A DNA stretch of 64,000 nucleotides from Prorocentrum cordatum (lineage: Eukaryota; Sar; Dinophyceae; Prorocentrales; Prorocentraceae). Positions 10,489 to 22,160 of the stretch are shown in pieces. The notes beneath the pieces are model-generated. The model made no database searches. It was not told the origin of the DNA and saw nothing but the letters and a program-made list of their open reading frames with translations. The stretch's first letter is position 1. Every line of letters begins with the position of its first letter. The stretch spans positions 163,240-227,239 of the forward strand of contig CAUYUJ010016144.1 in the NCBI GenBank assembly GCA_963575745.1. The letters run 5' to 3'. Both the position numbers and the translations under genes were made by a program.

Positions 10489-10869
10489 ATGCCGCTCCAG
10501 CTCGGGCGGGCTGGAGCGGAGCTCGCGGGCGAGCGGACTCGGCTGCAGATCCAGAGGGTCGGGGCAAACATTCGAAGAAGGAAAATAGGCACAGGCATGA
10601 AGTTTCGCAGCTCCGCGCAGATTCCTTGGATCGGCTCGGGGGATCCTCTGGCGGTGCCTCGGGCGCCGCCCTTGGCGCGCTCCGCGCGCCAGGGAGGGGG
10701 GGGGCCCAGCGCGGATCCAAAAAATCCGCGCGGAGCTCCGAAAGTTATGTTGATGCCGTTTTGCCTGTTCTTCTAAACACAGCTGATCTGCAACAAGAAT
10801 GTCTTCAGCGTCGTTGCAGTGACCACCGTCATCGCTGTCACCACAGCTGCTGTGATTGTCGCATGGTAA
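10489..10869 (+). CDS. possible short gene or terminal exon with C-terminal membrane anchor
   Basis: An ATG at 10489, 26 bp past the fibrillin stop, opens a frame rich in Leu, Arg and Glu (helical, ELAGERTRLQIQRVGANI) up to about 10573, where introner-like copy 2 begins. Directly after that element an AG (10781-10782) is followed in phase by 28 codons, LICNKNVFS then a strongly hydrophobic 19-residue run, ending AAVIVAW and TAA (10867-10869). If the element is spliced out, the product is a tiny helix plus tail anchor. The Asn-Lys before the hydrophobic run recalls SNARE tails, but the helical part is too short for a SNARE motif, so I do not assign it. The last exon could also belong to another transcript. 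Confidence 0.3.
10574..10776. mobile_element. introner-like inverted-repeat element, copy 2
   Basis: The left end GAAGAAGGAAAATAGGCAC runs into CAGCTCCGCGCAGATTCC and TTGGATC. The right end, read in reverse, gives GAAGAACAGGCAAAACGGC then GGAGCTCCGCGCGGATTT and TTGGATC. The loop is GC-rich with CGCGCGCCAGGG. Same family as the copies at 9586 and 44135. It lies between two short coding-like segments and ends 5 bp before an AG, consistent with being an intron. Confidence 0.8.
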
Positions 10870-11380
10870 GCTCACAGGTCCTAAGCCTTGATGCAGAGGG
10901 GAGGCTTATGGTTTCCATGCACGGGCCGCATCACCTTCAGTTGAAAAGTGCTCATCAAGCTTGCCATCGGTATCAATCCTGGGGATTACATTCTTGTCGT
11001 CACGCACCTAGCCCAGTGGATACCACGTGCCGAGACAATAACGTAGAGGCGAGAGTACCGGGGGGCAAATCTCAAAGATGCTATGAATTGGGTGTCCGTC
11101 TAGACTTGTGTGTGTGCGCGTTCGTGGTTGAAGCAATACCTACACGCACATCAGGAACGGGAGAAGCTCTCGTTGTGCTCACCGATCACAACATTGTAGC
11201 CCCGTTACGTGAAGCAAGATCCATGGCGGTGGTTTTGGGAAGTAACCTTGGGAGCACAGGTGCCCTCACCTTCAAAATAGTGTGAAGAAAGAAACGACTG
11301 ACACGTCAAGCTGCAAAAGATAACAGTGGTATCCGTGCCATGTCACCCCCACGATGTACACCATGCGAAGAGATGTGGGC
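10870..11380. other. downstream flank, no gene recognised
   Basis: Lower GC than the fibrillin exons. Open frames of under 220 codons without recognisable motifs. Possibly 3' untranslated sequence of the preceding exon. Confidence 0.35.
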
Positions 11381-11689
11381 GCATCACCCGCCAAGTGGGT
11401 CCCAGGCGAGAGCACGATTTGGAAAGGAGCGGCCCTCCCTCCGTGCAGTTGCTTGCTATCGCAGCAGGATCACAAGAGCCCAGGGGACTACCAGACGAGA
11501 TCCCAAACTCGCAGAGGGGCCGCCCTTCCAAGAAGCCAGATGCTGGAAGCCACCCGCCCTTCACGCCATTGAATTTCAGCAAGCCTCAGGCACTGACCAG
11601 ATTTTGAAGACGACCCCTAATCCAAACGTGTACCGACGAGTCTGGTGGAGCGACGGCGAAAACACACGCATGATGACGAATGGGGATGG

Positions 11690-11830
11690 GGGATAAGAGG
11701 AGCAAGGGGTGGAGGAGAAGGAAGAGGAGGAGGAACATCAAGAGAAGGGGAAGGAGGGGGAGGAGGACGGGGACAAGGAAGAGGAGAAGGAAGGACGGGG
11801 AGGAGGAGGAGGCTGCAGAAGGAGTACGGC
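11690..11830. repeat. GGA/GAA-rich tract
   Basis: Interrupted purine triplets. Preceded at 11380-11620 by units related to the 75-bp repeats of 7.5-8.5 kb. Confidence 0.75.
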
Positions 11831-12069
11831 AGCTGCACGGCATGACCCTCCGCTCCCCCCCCCAGCGAGAGGGGGGGGACCCGCAGGCTGCCACCGAGCG
11901 TGCCGCGGAGCTCGTGGCCCAGAGCGATTGGTGGGAGCCCTGGCCCTCGCTCGGGGGAGGGGCGTGTCCGCCTCCTGCTTTGCTCCTCCACCCCGTCCTC
12001 CTCGACACCGCCCCTGCTCTCCTCCGCCCCACCTGGGCCTCCCAGATGGGGGTCCGAGCAGACGGGGTC

Positions 12070-12215
12070 GCAGGATTGCGGCACATCGCCGATGCATCGG
12101 CGATGCGGCTCGATGTGGTGCCCGGTGTTCTCCACGCCGACGGCGCCGATGCATCGCCGACGTCGCCGAAGCATCACCGATTCAGCGGTGATAGGTGCAT
12201 CTGCGATGCGCCGCG
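12070..12215. repeat. palindrome-rich GCCGATGCATCGGC cluster
   Basis: A perfect 22-nt palindrome at 12084-12105, centred on GATGCATC, is followed by partial copies (GCCGATGCATCGCCG near 12146, CACCGATTCAGCGGTG near 12175, GATGCGCCGCGATC near 12203). All are variations of GCCGATG and its complement. Confidence 0.75.
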
Positions 12216-12365
12216 ATCCTCCGACCCCATCTACTCGGACCCCGTCTGCGAGTCCTTTAGCCCCTCCCTCCTCCAGGGGGGCGGTAGAGGGCAAGCAAGC
12301 GCAGCTGAGTAGCAGGTCACAGCGGGCGCAAGCGCACAAGATTACATCGACGGGACAGGGCGCCT

Positions 12366-12530
12366 CAGGCCGCCGCAGGCGAAGCCTCCTCTGTTCCTAT
12401 CAGGACATCGGAAGTGGAGGCAGATGTGCTAAGCAGCCAGACGCGGTGGATCTGATCAATTTTCTCTTTGACATCGGCGCCACGGGAACAATAATCACCG
12501 ACAACGGGCGCCAAGGAATACCACGTCCTG
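12366..12530 (+). pseudogene. possible retroviral-type integrase core relic
   Basis: A short reading contains KQPDAVDLINFLFDIGATG followed by IITDNGRQ (12491-12514). In LTR-retrotransposon integrases an 'A-x-x-V/I-x-x-F-L-F-x-x-I' helix comes before 'I-I-T-D-N/Q-G-R', where the Asp is the second catalytic residue. The first catalytic Asp and the later Glu are not found, the segment between helix and TDNG is shorter than usual, and no protease, reverse transcriptase or LTR is seen nearby. If real it is a small decayed fragment. The match is by motif only. Confidence 0.4.
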
Positions 12531-12699
12531 CCGCAACGTGCCAGCTTCATTATGGCCCACAATTGATTGGATATTGGCCCGCTTCGGTGCGAGAGGCAAT
12601 CATTTGTTTTTGGTGCCGACGTCACAAGTGGAACATCGTGGTGCTTCGCGTGTTATCAGCAGCCCGTCATCAGACAAGTTATTGGTGAACAGTGCTGAG

Positions 12700-13517
12700 A
12701 GGGCAGGTGGAGTAACACAGTTGAGCAGATAGCCTTCTGGAAGCCTTCCGGTCTCTCCTGAAGTTTACTCGGTATTTTTGTGGGTCCGTTCCATCTTAGG
12801 GCCATCCAAGAGAACGCTAGCCCCAAAAAAGGGAGGTCCAAATTAGCGTTGCCGTCGGGGGGTCGAAGACAAATCTCCACTCGGGGTCATGTTGGCGCTC
12901 TGTTGGAGCGCGTTCGTGGGGCCGTTGAGCCCTTCTTGGAGCCCTCTCCGGGCCTTTCTGGTGCCCTCTTGGGTCACATAGCTATCAGATCTGAACCCCT
13001 CTTACCAGGAGCACAAAGGCGAAAACCAAAATCGTTGTCTGAATTTGGTTGTCAATCCTGGTGTTGAGGCCACCTCGAGGGCCGCATGGTGGTGTTCTAA
13101 GGAGATCCTAGACCAGCCATTGCATGCCTGCGCGAAGATAGAAGCAACTTCGTATTACTTGGCCACTGTCGGATCCATCTGGTACAATACAGGGCGTTTT
13201 AACGCGACGCGGTCCAGAGTTGTGATCATGCTTCCGTAGGAGAATGATGTGTTGATGTGGAAGCCTGGTTGAAGTTCTGAACATTGTTCTCCCAGAAGTA
13301 TAGTGGCATTCGTTGATCTGCCACCGTTCAGATAGGACAGACACGTGTACGCTGTACTAACCATTTTGAACAGCGTTTTGAACGGCCAGCGGATTATGGA
13401 TTATGTCATCGACGGAGCAGCGTCCACACCCGACCGGCATCGTAACTATTATTCCGCATACTTTTTTGGTCGCACGCCGAAAACATGTCCGATGTCTTTT
13501 GGAGGAAGGGTGGCACA
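12700..13517. other. unique sequence without recognised gene
   Basis: No open frame over about 95 codons and no repeat family recognised. It ends at the left edge of the tandem duplication. Confidence 0.5.
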
Positions 13518-16474
13518 GCGGCCCCATGAATGATTCTCACCACCTCGGCACAAAGTATCGCGTGTGATGCCAAAGTTGCGTCAAGATCGCTATACACTGC
13601 CCCGTATCGAGATTGAGTCGGCATCCGTTGACTTGGAGTGTTTGCTGAAGCAGTCAGACAAGGCATGATTATATATATACACGGGAGTGTTTTGTTACCC
13701 TCGTGTCCGTATGTGACGTCCGCGTAGCAGGAAAGTCAAAGTCTTGCGGGCGTGTGATCAAAGCTGTCCATTGGGGGTATGTGCAAGCATACAGTAAAGT
13801 TCTGATACGGCATCCGTCAAGCCGAAGCTCGGGATTAGCCTGATCGGACCCACGCGTCAACCATGATAGCATTCGCGGAGCTCTCGATCTGGTAGCCTTT
13901 TGGGGGCATGTTGAGGCCATATTGGAGCGTCTCTGGGACCAGGTTGAAGGGCTTTCAATGCTTTCTCGGAGCCTCATGGGGCCATCTCGGAATCTCGATC
14001 GAAAGCAGAGGGTTTCAACAAGTAAACAGCCGTCGAAGCTCGACACACAATCTGGTGCTGTTGAGACGCTCTTGGGTCGGTCTTGGGAGCCTTTGAGGGC
14101 GCAGTCAAGCCCTTCTGGGTTCATAATAGCGTTCTCTTGGGCGATCTGGGATAATTCTCGAGGCTTCAGACGCACATCGGAAGCGAAACGACGACAAGAC
14201 AAAATCATTGAAACGTCGTATCTGCCAGACAATCTCGGGTGGTGGGGGGGAGTTGGAGGCGGCGGTCTCACCGCCCGATCTGCTTGGCGGCCGGGCGCCC
14301 CATGTTTATTATCCCGCCTGTTTGTTGGGTTTGCTTTGTTCGCGCTCCCACTTTGTTGTACTTGTTTTGCAACGCTGACTTGAAACGCATATCGATTTGC
14401 ATGTGTATATATAAACGTGTATATATATATGTATATCAGAGGGGTTGGCCCGAACGGTCGTTGGCCCGAACGGTCATTCACTGTCCCTAGGGGCATCTTC
14501 GGCCGTCTTGGAGCGAGTTGTGGGGAAATCCCGCGCCGTTTTGGACGCTTTGACAGCCCAAGATGCGAACGTGTTGAGAACACACGTCTTCCTAAGGGAA
14601 TGCCACGATATTTGCCTTTTGGGATGCCCTCGGGGCCCTTTTGAGGCGTCTTGTGAGCCCCTTGGGCTGTCTTGGGGTCACACTAGGCCGTCTTGAAGCT
14701 GTCTTGGACCGCTCTTGGGCCCTCCTTGGCCATCGGAGACGGTTCTTGAGACGCTCCCGAGGGTTCGGGAGGTCGTCTCAGGCTGACCGATGAGTCTTTG
14801 GGAACCTTCAGGAGCTCCCAGGAGCTCCCGGGAAATCCCAGGAGCGGCTGGGAAACGTGGGGTCGGGGCCGCTAGAACCTTACAATTTCTTTAGCTTTCA
14901 GGGCTGCAGGATTGCATGAGCCTTGGAGCACCCCACTACGTGCTGACACCACGGTGGCGGATTTCAACATACAGAATTGATATCGCGGTTATATACATAC
15001 GGCAGTATGGTATCCAGCAAGCTGGTGGTGTGGCCGACGAAGCATTCGTTGTTTGTTGTGGTTGCTCTTGCCCTGCCATTGCGTTTCCTCCGAGAACAAA
15101 AAATGCATTGTGACAAGAACAACCAGACACTTGGTTGTAGCATGCCGGTCGTGGTAAGGATTTGCATCGTTGGCATGATGTTATGTCGTTGCCGTTTCTT
15201 CTGCGAATGTTCTTCCATCATTGAAAGGTAAAACAAGGTAGATGGTTCGATTCATACCCATTTGCAAGATCGTCTTCGCTTTGCGGCAGTTTTGGCCTGT
15301 TGTCTATGTTGGGGGCAGCTCTTCTGTTCCTGAGAATTCGGGGGGGTCCTGGAATGATTTTTCGACAGCCAATTGGCATCGCAAGTTTCGGGCCGCCGGT
15401 ATCATCCCGTGGAGTTGCCCGGCTCGATGAGCTCCTGTCCCGCGCCCGGCAGGTGGCTCGCGACCGTCCACAGAATGAGAAAGGCCGACCTAAAACATTA
15501 GCCTGGCGACGAAAGCAGCCATACGCACTTGTGAACTATGCAGTTACAGCATTGTCTTCGGTGGAATTCCCGATGGCCACGAAACGTGTGCGGGGTGTGC
15601 CGACATGGGTGCGGCGGGCGCGTGCGAAGGTAGCCATTCGCGCTTTCAGAAAAGCTCCCCATCGAGCCACGAAAGGTGTGAGGGGTGTGCCGACATGCGT
15701 GCGGCGGGCGCATGCGAACGCAGCCCGTGCGGCTTTCGGTGGTGCTCCTTGTGAGGACATGACACGTTTCAGGGGTGTGCCGAAATTGGGCGCCGCGGGC
15801 GCATGCGAACGCAGCCACTGGAGCCGTGGGTGTAGTTCCCTATGGGGCCACGGAGCTTGTGACGGGTGTGCCGACATGCGTGCGGCGGGCACGTGCGAAT
15901 GCAGCCATTGCGGCTTTCGGTGGAGATCCCTGCACGGCCGCGAAACGTGTGAGTTTTGTGCCGACATGGGTGCGGCGGGCGCATGCGAACGCAGCCACCG
16001 GGGTTGTCGGTGGAGCTCCCTATGGGGCCACGAAGCGTGTGGGGGGGCCTTCGGTGGAGCTCCCTGTGGGGCCATGAAACGTGTGAGGGGTGTGCAGAAA
16101 ATGGGCGCGGCGGGCGCATGCGAACGCAGCCATCGGTGATTCTGGTGGAGCTCCTTATAGGGCAACGAAACGTGTGAGGGGGGTGCCGAAATGAGCGCGA
16201 CGGGCGCATGCGGACGCAGCCACGGCGGCCTTCGGTGGAGCTTTTTGTGGGGCCACGAAACGTGTGAGGCGTGTGCCGAAATTGGTACGGCTAGCGCCTG
16301 CGAGCGCAGCCTTTGGGGCCTTCGGTGCAGCTCCCTATGGAGCCACGAAACGTGCACAGGGGTGTGCCAAAGTGTGCGCGGCGGGCGCATGCGAACGTAG
16401 CCATTCGGGTTTTCGGATGAGCTCCATATCGGGCCACGAAACGTGTGAGGGATGTGCCGACATGCGTGCGGCGG
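13518..16474. repeat. large tandem duplication, copy 1
   Basis: Starts at GCGGCCCCATGAATG (13518), a word repeated at 16475, so the offset is 2,957 bp. Order: unique part, TA tract (13669-13682), CTTGG-type words (13900-14150), TA tract (14405-14433), CTTGG words (14600-14800), unique part (14900-15570), then ten 90-bp satellite units (15576-16474). A minus-strand frame of about 300 codons (13669-14583) and its shorter counterpart (16547-17323) match no family. Confidence 0.9.
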
Positions 16475-16477
16475 GCG
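15576..16477. repeat. 90-bp satellite array in duplication copy 1
   Basis: About ten tandem units of 90 bp. Shared words: GGGGCCACGAAACGTGTG, GGGTGTGCCGACATG, GCGGCGGGCGCATGCGAACG and CAGCCATT-CGG-TTTCGGTGG. Thirty codons per unit keeps up to three frames open. One plus frame gives units with Cys-x2-Cys...Cys-x3-His (CEGCADM...GACERSH...GHE); another gives GVPTCVRRARANA units; the minus strand is open too. Confidence 0.92.
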
Positions 16478-17376
16478 GCCCCATGAATGATTCTCACCAC
16501 CTCGGCACAAAGTATCGCGTGTGATGTCAAAGTTGCGTCAAGATCGCTATACACTGCCCCGTATCGAGATTGAGTCGGCATCCGTTGATTTGGAGTGTTC
16601 GTTGAAGCAGTCAGACAAGGCATGATTATATATATATATATACACACGGGAGTGTTTAATTACCTTCGTGTCCGTATGTGACGTCCGCGTAGCAGGAAAG
16701 TCAAAGTCTTGCGGTCGTGTGATCAAAGTTGTCCATAGGGGATATGTGCAAGCATACAGTAAAGTTCTGATACGGCATCCGTCAAGCCGAAGCTCGGGAT
16801 GAGCCTGATCGGACCCACGAGTCAACCATGATGGCATTCGCGGAGCTCTCGATCTGGTAGCCTCTTGGGGGCATGTTGAGGCCATATTGGAGCGTTTCTG
16901 GGACCAGGTTGAAGGGTTTTCAGTGCTTTCTCGGAGCCTCATGGGGCCATCTCGGAACCTCGATCGAAAGCAGAGGGTTTCAACAAGTAAACAGCCGTCG
17001 AAGCTCGACACACAATCTGGTGCTGTTGAGGCGCTCTTGGGTCGGGCTTGGGAGCCTTTGAGGGCGCAGTCAAACCCTTCTGGGTTCATAATAGCATTCT
17101 CTTGGGCGATCTGGGAGAATTCTCGAGGCTTCAGACGCACATCGGAAGCGAAACGACGACAAGACAAAATCATTGAAACGTTGTATCTGCCAGGCAATCT
17201 CGGGTGGTGGGGGGGAGTTGGAGGCGGCGGTCTCACCGCCCGATCTGCTTGGCGGCCGGGCGCCCCATGTTGATTATCCCGCTTGTTTGTTGGTTTTTTG
17301 TTCGCGCTCCCACTTTGTTGCACTTGTTTTGCAACGCTGACTTGAAATTCATATCGATTTGCATGTGTATATCTAC

Positions 17377-17430
<54 letters not shown>

Positions 17431-19752
17431 GTATGTGTGTATGTATCTCAGAGGGGTTGGCCCGAACGGTCGTTGGCCCGAACGGTCATTCACTGTCCCT
17501 AGGGGCATCTTCGGCCGTCTTGGAGCAGGTTGTGAGGAAATCCCGCGCCGTTTTGGACGCTTTGACAGCCCAAGATGCGAACGTGTTCAGAACACGTTTT
17601 CCTAAGGGAATGCCGCGATATTTGCCTTTCGGGATGCCCTCGGGGCCCTTTTGAGGCGTCTTGTGGGCCCTTTGGGCTGTCTTGGGGTCACACTAGGCCG
17701 TCTTGAAGCTGTCTTGGACCGCTCTTGGGCCCTCCTTGGCCATCGGAGGCGGTTCTTGAGACGCTCCCAAGGGTTCGGGAGGTCGTCTCAGGCTGACCGA
17801 TGAGTCTTTTGGGAACTTTCAGGAGCTCCCAGGAGCTCCTGGGAAATCCCAGGAGCGGCTGGGAAACGTGGGGTCGGGGCCGCTAGAACCTTACAATTTC
17901 TTTAGCTCTCAGGGCTGCAGGATTGCATGAGCCTTGCAGCACTCCACTACGTGTTGACACCAGGGTGGCGGATTTCAACATACAGAATTGATATCGCGGT
18001 TATATACATACAGCAATGTGGTATCTAGCGAGCTGGTGGTGTGGCCGACGGAGCATTTGTTGTTTGTTGTGGTTGCTCTTGCCTTGCCATTGCGTTTCCT
18101 CCGAGAACAAAAAATGCATCGTGACAAGAACAACCAGAAACACTTGGTTGTAGCATGCCGATCGTGGTAAGGATCTGCATCGTTGGCATGATGTTGTTTC
18201 GTTGCCGCTTCTTCTGCGAATGTTCTTCCATTACTGAGAAGTAAAACAGAGTAGATGGTTCGATGCATACCCATTTGCAAGATCGTCTTCGCTCTGCGGC
18301 AGTTTTGGCCTGTTGTCTCTGTTGGGGGCAGCTCTTCTGTTCCTGAGAATTCATGGGCCGAAGTCCTGGAATGATTTTTCGACAGCTAATTGGCATTGCA
18401 AGTTTCGGGCCGCGGCATCATCCCGTGGAGTTGCCCGGCTCGATGAGTTCCCGTCCCCGCGCCCGGCAGGTGGCTCGCGACCGTCCACAGAATAAGAAGG
18501 GCCGACCTAAAACATTAGCTTGGCGACAAAAACAGCCATACGCACTTGTGAGCTATGCAGTTACAGTACTGTCTTCGGTGGAATTCCCGATGGCCACGAA
18601 ACGCGTGCGAAGGTAGCCATTCGCGTTTTCAGAAGAGCTCCCCATCGGGCCACGAAAGGTGTGAGGGGTGTGCCGACATGCGTGCGGCGGGCGCATGCGA
18701 ACGCAGCCCGTGCGGCTTTCGGTGGTGCTTCTTGTGAGGACATGACACGTTTCAGGGGTGTGCCGAAATTGGGCGCGGCGGGCGCATGCGAACGCAGCCA
18801 CTGGAGCCGTGGGTGTAGTTCCCTATGGGGCCACGGAACGTGTGCGGGGTGTGCCGATCTCTGCGCGGCGGGCGCATGCGAACGTAGCCATTCGCGTTTT
18901 CAGAAGCGCTCCCCATCGGGCCACGAAAGGTGCGAGGGGTGTGCCGACATGCGTGCGGCGGGCGCATGCGAACGCAGCCAGTGCGGCCTTCGGTGGTGTT
19001 CCTTGTGGGGTCATGACACGTTTGAGGGGGGTGCTGAAATTAGGCACGGCGGTCGCATGCGAACGCAGCGAACCGTCGGTGTAGTTCCCTATGGGGCCAC
19101 GAAGCGTGTGACGGGTGTGCCGACATGCGTGCGGCGGGCACGTGCGAATGCAGCCATTGCGGCTTTCGGTGGAGATCCTTGCACGGCCGCGAAACGTGTG
19201 AGTTTTGTGCCGACATGGGTGCGGCGGGCGCATGCGAACGCAGCCACCGGGGTTGTCGGTGGAGCTCCTTATGGGGCCACGAAGCGTGTGGGGGGGCCTT
19301 CGGTGGAGCTCCCTGTGGGGCCATGAAACGTGGAGTTTCTTATGGGGCCGCGAAACGTGAGAGGGGTGTGCAGAAAATGGGCGTGGCGGGCGCATGCGAA
19401 CGCAGCCATTGGTGATTTTGGTGGAGCTCCTTATAGGGCAACGAAATGTATGAGGGGTGTGCCGACATGGGCGCGACGGGCGCATGCGGACGCAGCCACT
19501 GCGGCCTTCGGTGGAATTTCTTGTGGGGCCACGAAACGTGTGAGGCGCGTGCCAAAATTGATGCGGCTAGCGCCTGCGAGCGCAGCCTTTGGGGCCTTCG
19601 GTGCAGCTCCTTATGGAGCCACGAAACGTGCACGGGGTGTACCGAAGTGTGCGCGGCGGGCGCATGCAAACGTAGCCATTCGGGTGTTCGGATGAGCTCC
19701 AGATCGGGCCACAAAACGTGTGAGGGATGTGCCGACATGCGTGCGGCGGGCG
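16475..19752. repeat. large tandem duplication, copy 2
   Basis: Same order and very similar sequence to 13518-16474. It is longer because of TA expansion (16627-16645 and 17370-17440) and extra 90-bp units (about 18840-19080). Visible differences are scattered substitutions and a few short indels, suggesting a fairly recent event. The right edge is fixed by the last shared satellite unit near 19752. Confidence 0.88.
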
Positions 19753-20285
19753 CGCCTGCGAATACAGCCATTGCGGCTTTCGGTGAAGTTTTGAGTGGGG
19801 GCACGGAACGTGTGAGGGTCTGCCAGACTGTGTGCGGCGTGCGCGTGCGAACGTGGCCATTCGGGCATTCGGGAAAGCTCTTTGTCGGGCCACGAAGCTT
19901 GTGACGGGTGTGCAGGCATGGGTGCGGCGGGCGCGTGCGAATGCAGCCATTATAATGTTCGGTGGAGTTCTTAAAAGGGCCATGAAGCGTGTGAGGGGTG
20001 TGCCAAAATGTTTGCGGCGGGCGCATGCGAACTCAGCTGCTGCGGCAGCCGGTGGGGCTCCACATCGGGCCACGAAAAGTGTGCGGGTGAGCCGAAATAT
20101 GTGCGGCGGGCGCATGCGAACGCAGTTATTGGGGTCTGGTGGAGCTCCCTATGTGGCCACGAATCGTGTAATGGGTGCTCCGAAAAGGGTGCGGCGGGCG
20201 CATGCGAGCGCAGCCACCGGGGCCTTCGGTGAAGCCCCGTGCGGGGCCACGAAACGTGTGAAGCGTGTGCCGAAACAGGGACGTG
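18591..20285. repeat. 90-bp satellite array in and beyond duplication copy 2
   Basis: About 18-19 units of the same 90-bp satellite, the last six or so (19752-20285) outside the duplicated part and more diverged. This suggests the satellite extended rightward before or independently of the large duplication. Confidence 0.88.
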
Positions 20286-20289
20286 CGGA

Positions 20290-21140
20290 TGACTGAGGCA
20301 AGGATGGGAGGGTGAAGGAGGGGGAGAAAGAGGAAGGAGTAGAAGAGGGACGCGGGGCGCCGTCTTGTCAAAACGAAGACCCAACACCACAGGACGATTC
20401 GGAAAAATGCAAGCACGCCTAAAAAGAATATGAATTACATCTTCGTTGGGATCATCAAACGCAGTTGATGATCACACTGGAAACAAGCCGTCCGACCACA
20501 AAAATTGGAAAGTGTTCCTCCCCTGGGAAATACGAATTCAAATCGTGCGTTGTGTGTTCCTTTTCTGTACACACTGATATTGGTAATATCTAGGGTGCAG
20601 TCACAAGCACACAGACAGCTCATATGTAACGCTATGTACACACATGTGTGTGTGCATACCTCGTAGAGCTCTTCGGCATCGATGAGCTAGAGGAATTCCG
20701 GCGCGGGGTAGAGCTAGTTGGCCGACCCGACCAGAACGGACAATGTGGTAATTGTTGGTTCGTTTTGCTAAGTTTTGAAAGATATTTGACCATTTATTTT
20801 TAGAAACCAGATTTTGCGCTAAGCATACGCATATAACCTTCGTTCTCAGAGCAGCTCAGCTCTCTCGAGGACGTTTTACTATGAGTTCACTTCCAGGAAC
20901 CGACCTCGTTTTGACACCGAAAAATGTCAATTTGACGTTTTTCTAGAAATACTCCAAGAAGCTGCTGCTTCGATCCTTAGCACTGTTACGCGTGCAGGGA
21001 GCTCTACGAGGCTCCCGGCGGTGACCAGGTTGACGGTTCATCGCCGGCGCCAGTACAGATTGCCTATCCGTCGCTATACGAAGTTGTTCTTCAGTTCGGA
21101 ATGCATCATCGGGTTGGAACGGCTATGTCGCGCGGTCGTT
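20290..21140. other. AT-richer unique sequence, no gene recognised
   Basis: No open frame of note and no repeat family. Base composition is clearly more AT-rich than the flanking satellite. Confidence 0.5.
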
Positions 21141-21740
21141 TGTGAGTCTCGAGGTCAGAGCTACTGGGGCGTGTCTGGCAAGCTTTTGGAAGCCCCTTTC
21201 TGGGCCTATTGGTGGCCGTTTGCGGGGCATTTTGGGGTTAGCTGGCGATCTCGGGGATTCCCTTCGGGCGGGGAGCGCCGAATTCAATTTCGAGTTCCCC
21301 ATTTTGGACCCCCTTGGGGAGCCTTCTGAGGACCGTGTGGGCCGTATTGGGCGTTCATTAATTAGATGGTCTGGGGGTCTTCTTGGGGCGTCTCGGGACC
21401 TTGTCGGGGGCCTCTTGGGCCGTCTCGGGGTGATATCGGTGGTTTGTTGGGCCGTGTTGGGCGCCGCGAAAGCCGAACAAATGCATCTACCAAAACATGC
21501 ATGGATTCCTGAAGCAAGTTGGCGAATTCTGGTTTTGAAAGTTCTGTTGGGAGGGTTGTTCGAGGTCTCGTGGAGCGTTTTGGAAGTCATGTGCACCGTC
21601 GGAAGTCCATCTGACGTTTTTTGGGCCGATCCCTCGGCGACTCGAGGCCCTTTTCTGAAGGGCATCGTCGGACCGTGTTGGCATGTTTCGGGGCCCTCAC
21701 GGGACACTGTAGATCCATGCTAGGTTCCCACAGCGCTCGC
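21140..21740. repeat. CTTGG-type degenerate repeat block
   Basis: Words such as GGGCCTCTTGGGCCGTCTCGG and TCTTGGGGCGTCTCGG recur every 15-30 bp without fixed period. Same family as blocks near 13.9, 14.6, 17.6, 26.2, 46.9, 47.8, 51.5, 57.3 and 61.6 kb. The 193-codon plus frame here is Leu/Gly-rich repeat translation. Confidence 0.7.
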
Positions 21741-21805
21741 GAAACAGCAGCCCCTATTGGTCCTCAAGCCGTGCTTGATCGGTGCGCTAAGTATATGGAC
21801 ATACA

Positions 21806-21809
21806 CATC

Positions 21810-21854
<45 letters not shown>

Positions 21855-21934
21855 CTATATGTGTGTGTACACGTACAGATCTACATGTATACAGATGTGT
21901 GTGTGTGGTATGTACATGTGTTTGTTTGTGTATG

Positions 21935-21974
<40 letters not shown>

Positions 21975-22000
21975 AAGAGTGTGTGTGTGTGTGTGTGTGT
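21806..22000. repeat. (TA)n, (TG)n and (GA)n compound microsatellite
   Basis: TA (21812-21850), TG-rich (21850-21935), TA (21936-21950), GA (21950-21976) and GT (21978-22000) in succession. Confidence 0.95.
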
Positions 22001-22049
22001 AAGCCCCCCACAGGATTACACATTCTTCTTCCATGCATCACATATCACC

Positions 22050-22160
22050 TCCTGCTCCTCCTCCTCCTCTTCCTCCTCCTCCTCCTCCCCCTCCTCCTCC
22101 CCTTTCATCCTCCTCCTCCTCCACCTCCTCCTTCCCCTCCTTCTCCTCCTCTCCCTCCTG
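22050..22160. repeat. (CCT)n microsatellite
   Basis: Interrupted CTC/CCT triplets, flanked by an imperfect inverted pair around CCTCCTGCAGGAG and TTGCAGGAGGAG. Confidence 0.9.

Noticed and set aside
10489-10869. SNARE protein assignment
   Set aside because: A basic/Asn-Lys residue pair before a C-terminal hydrophobic run is suggestive, but the helical part visible is far shorter than a SNARE motif.
13669-14583. Minus-strand 304-codon frame in duplication copy 1 as a gene
   Set aside because: The equivalent in copy 2 is shortened and disrupted by the TA tract, includes antisense of CTTGG words, and shows no motif.
15498-16510. Minus-strand 324-codon frame over the 90-bp satellite
   Set aside because: The period is a multiple of three, so openness is not evidence of coding; kept only as a repeat observation.
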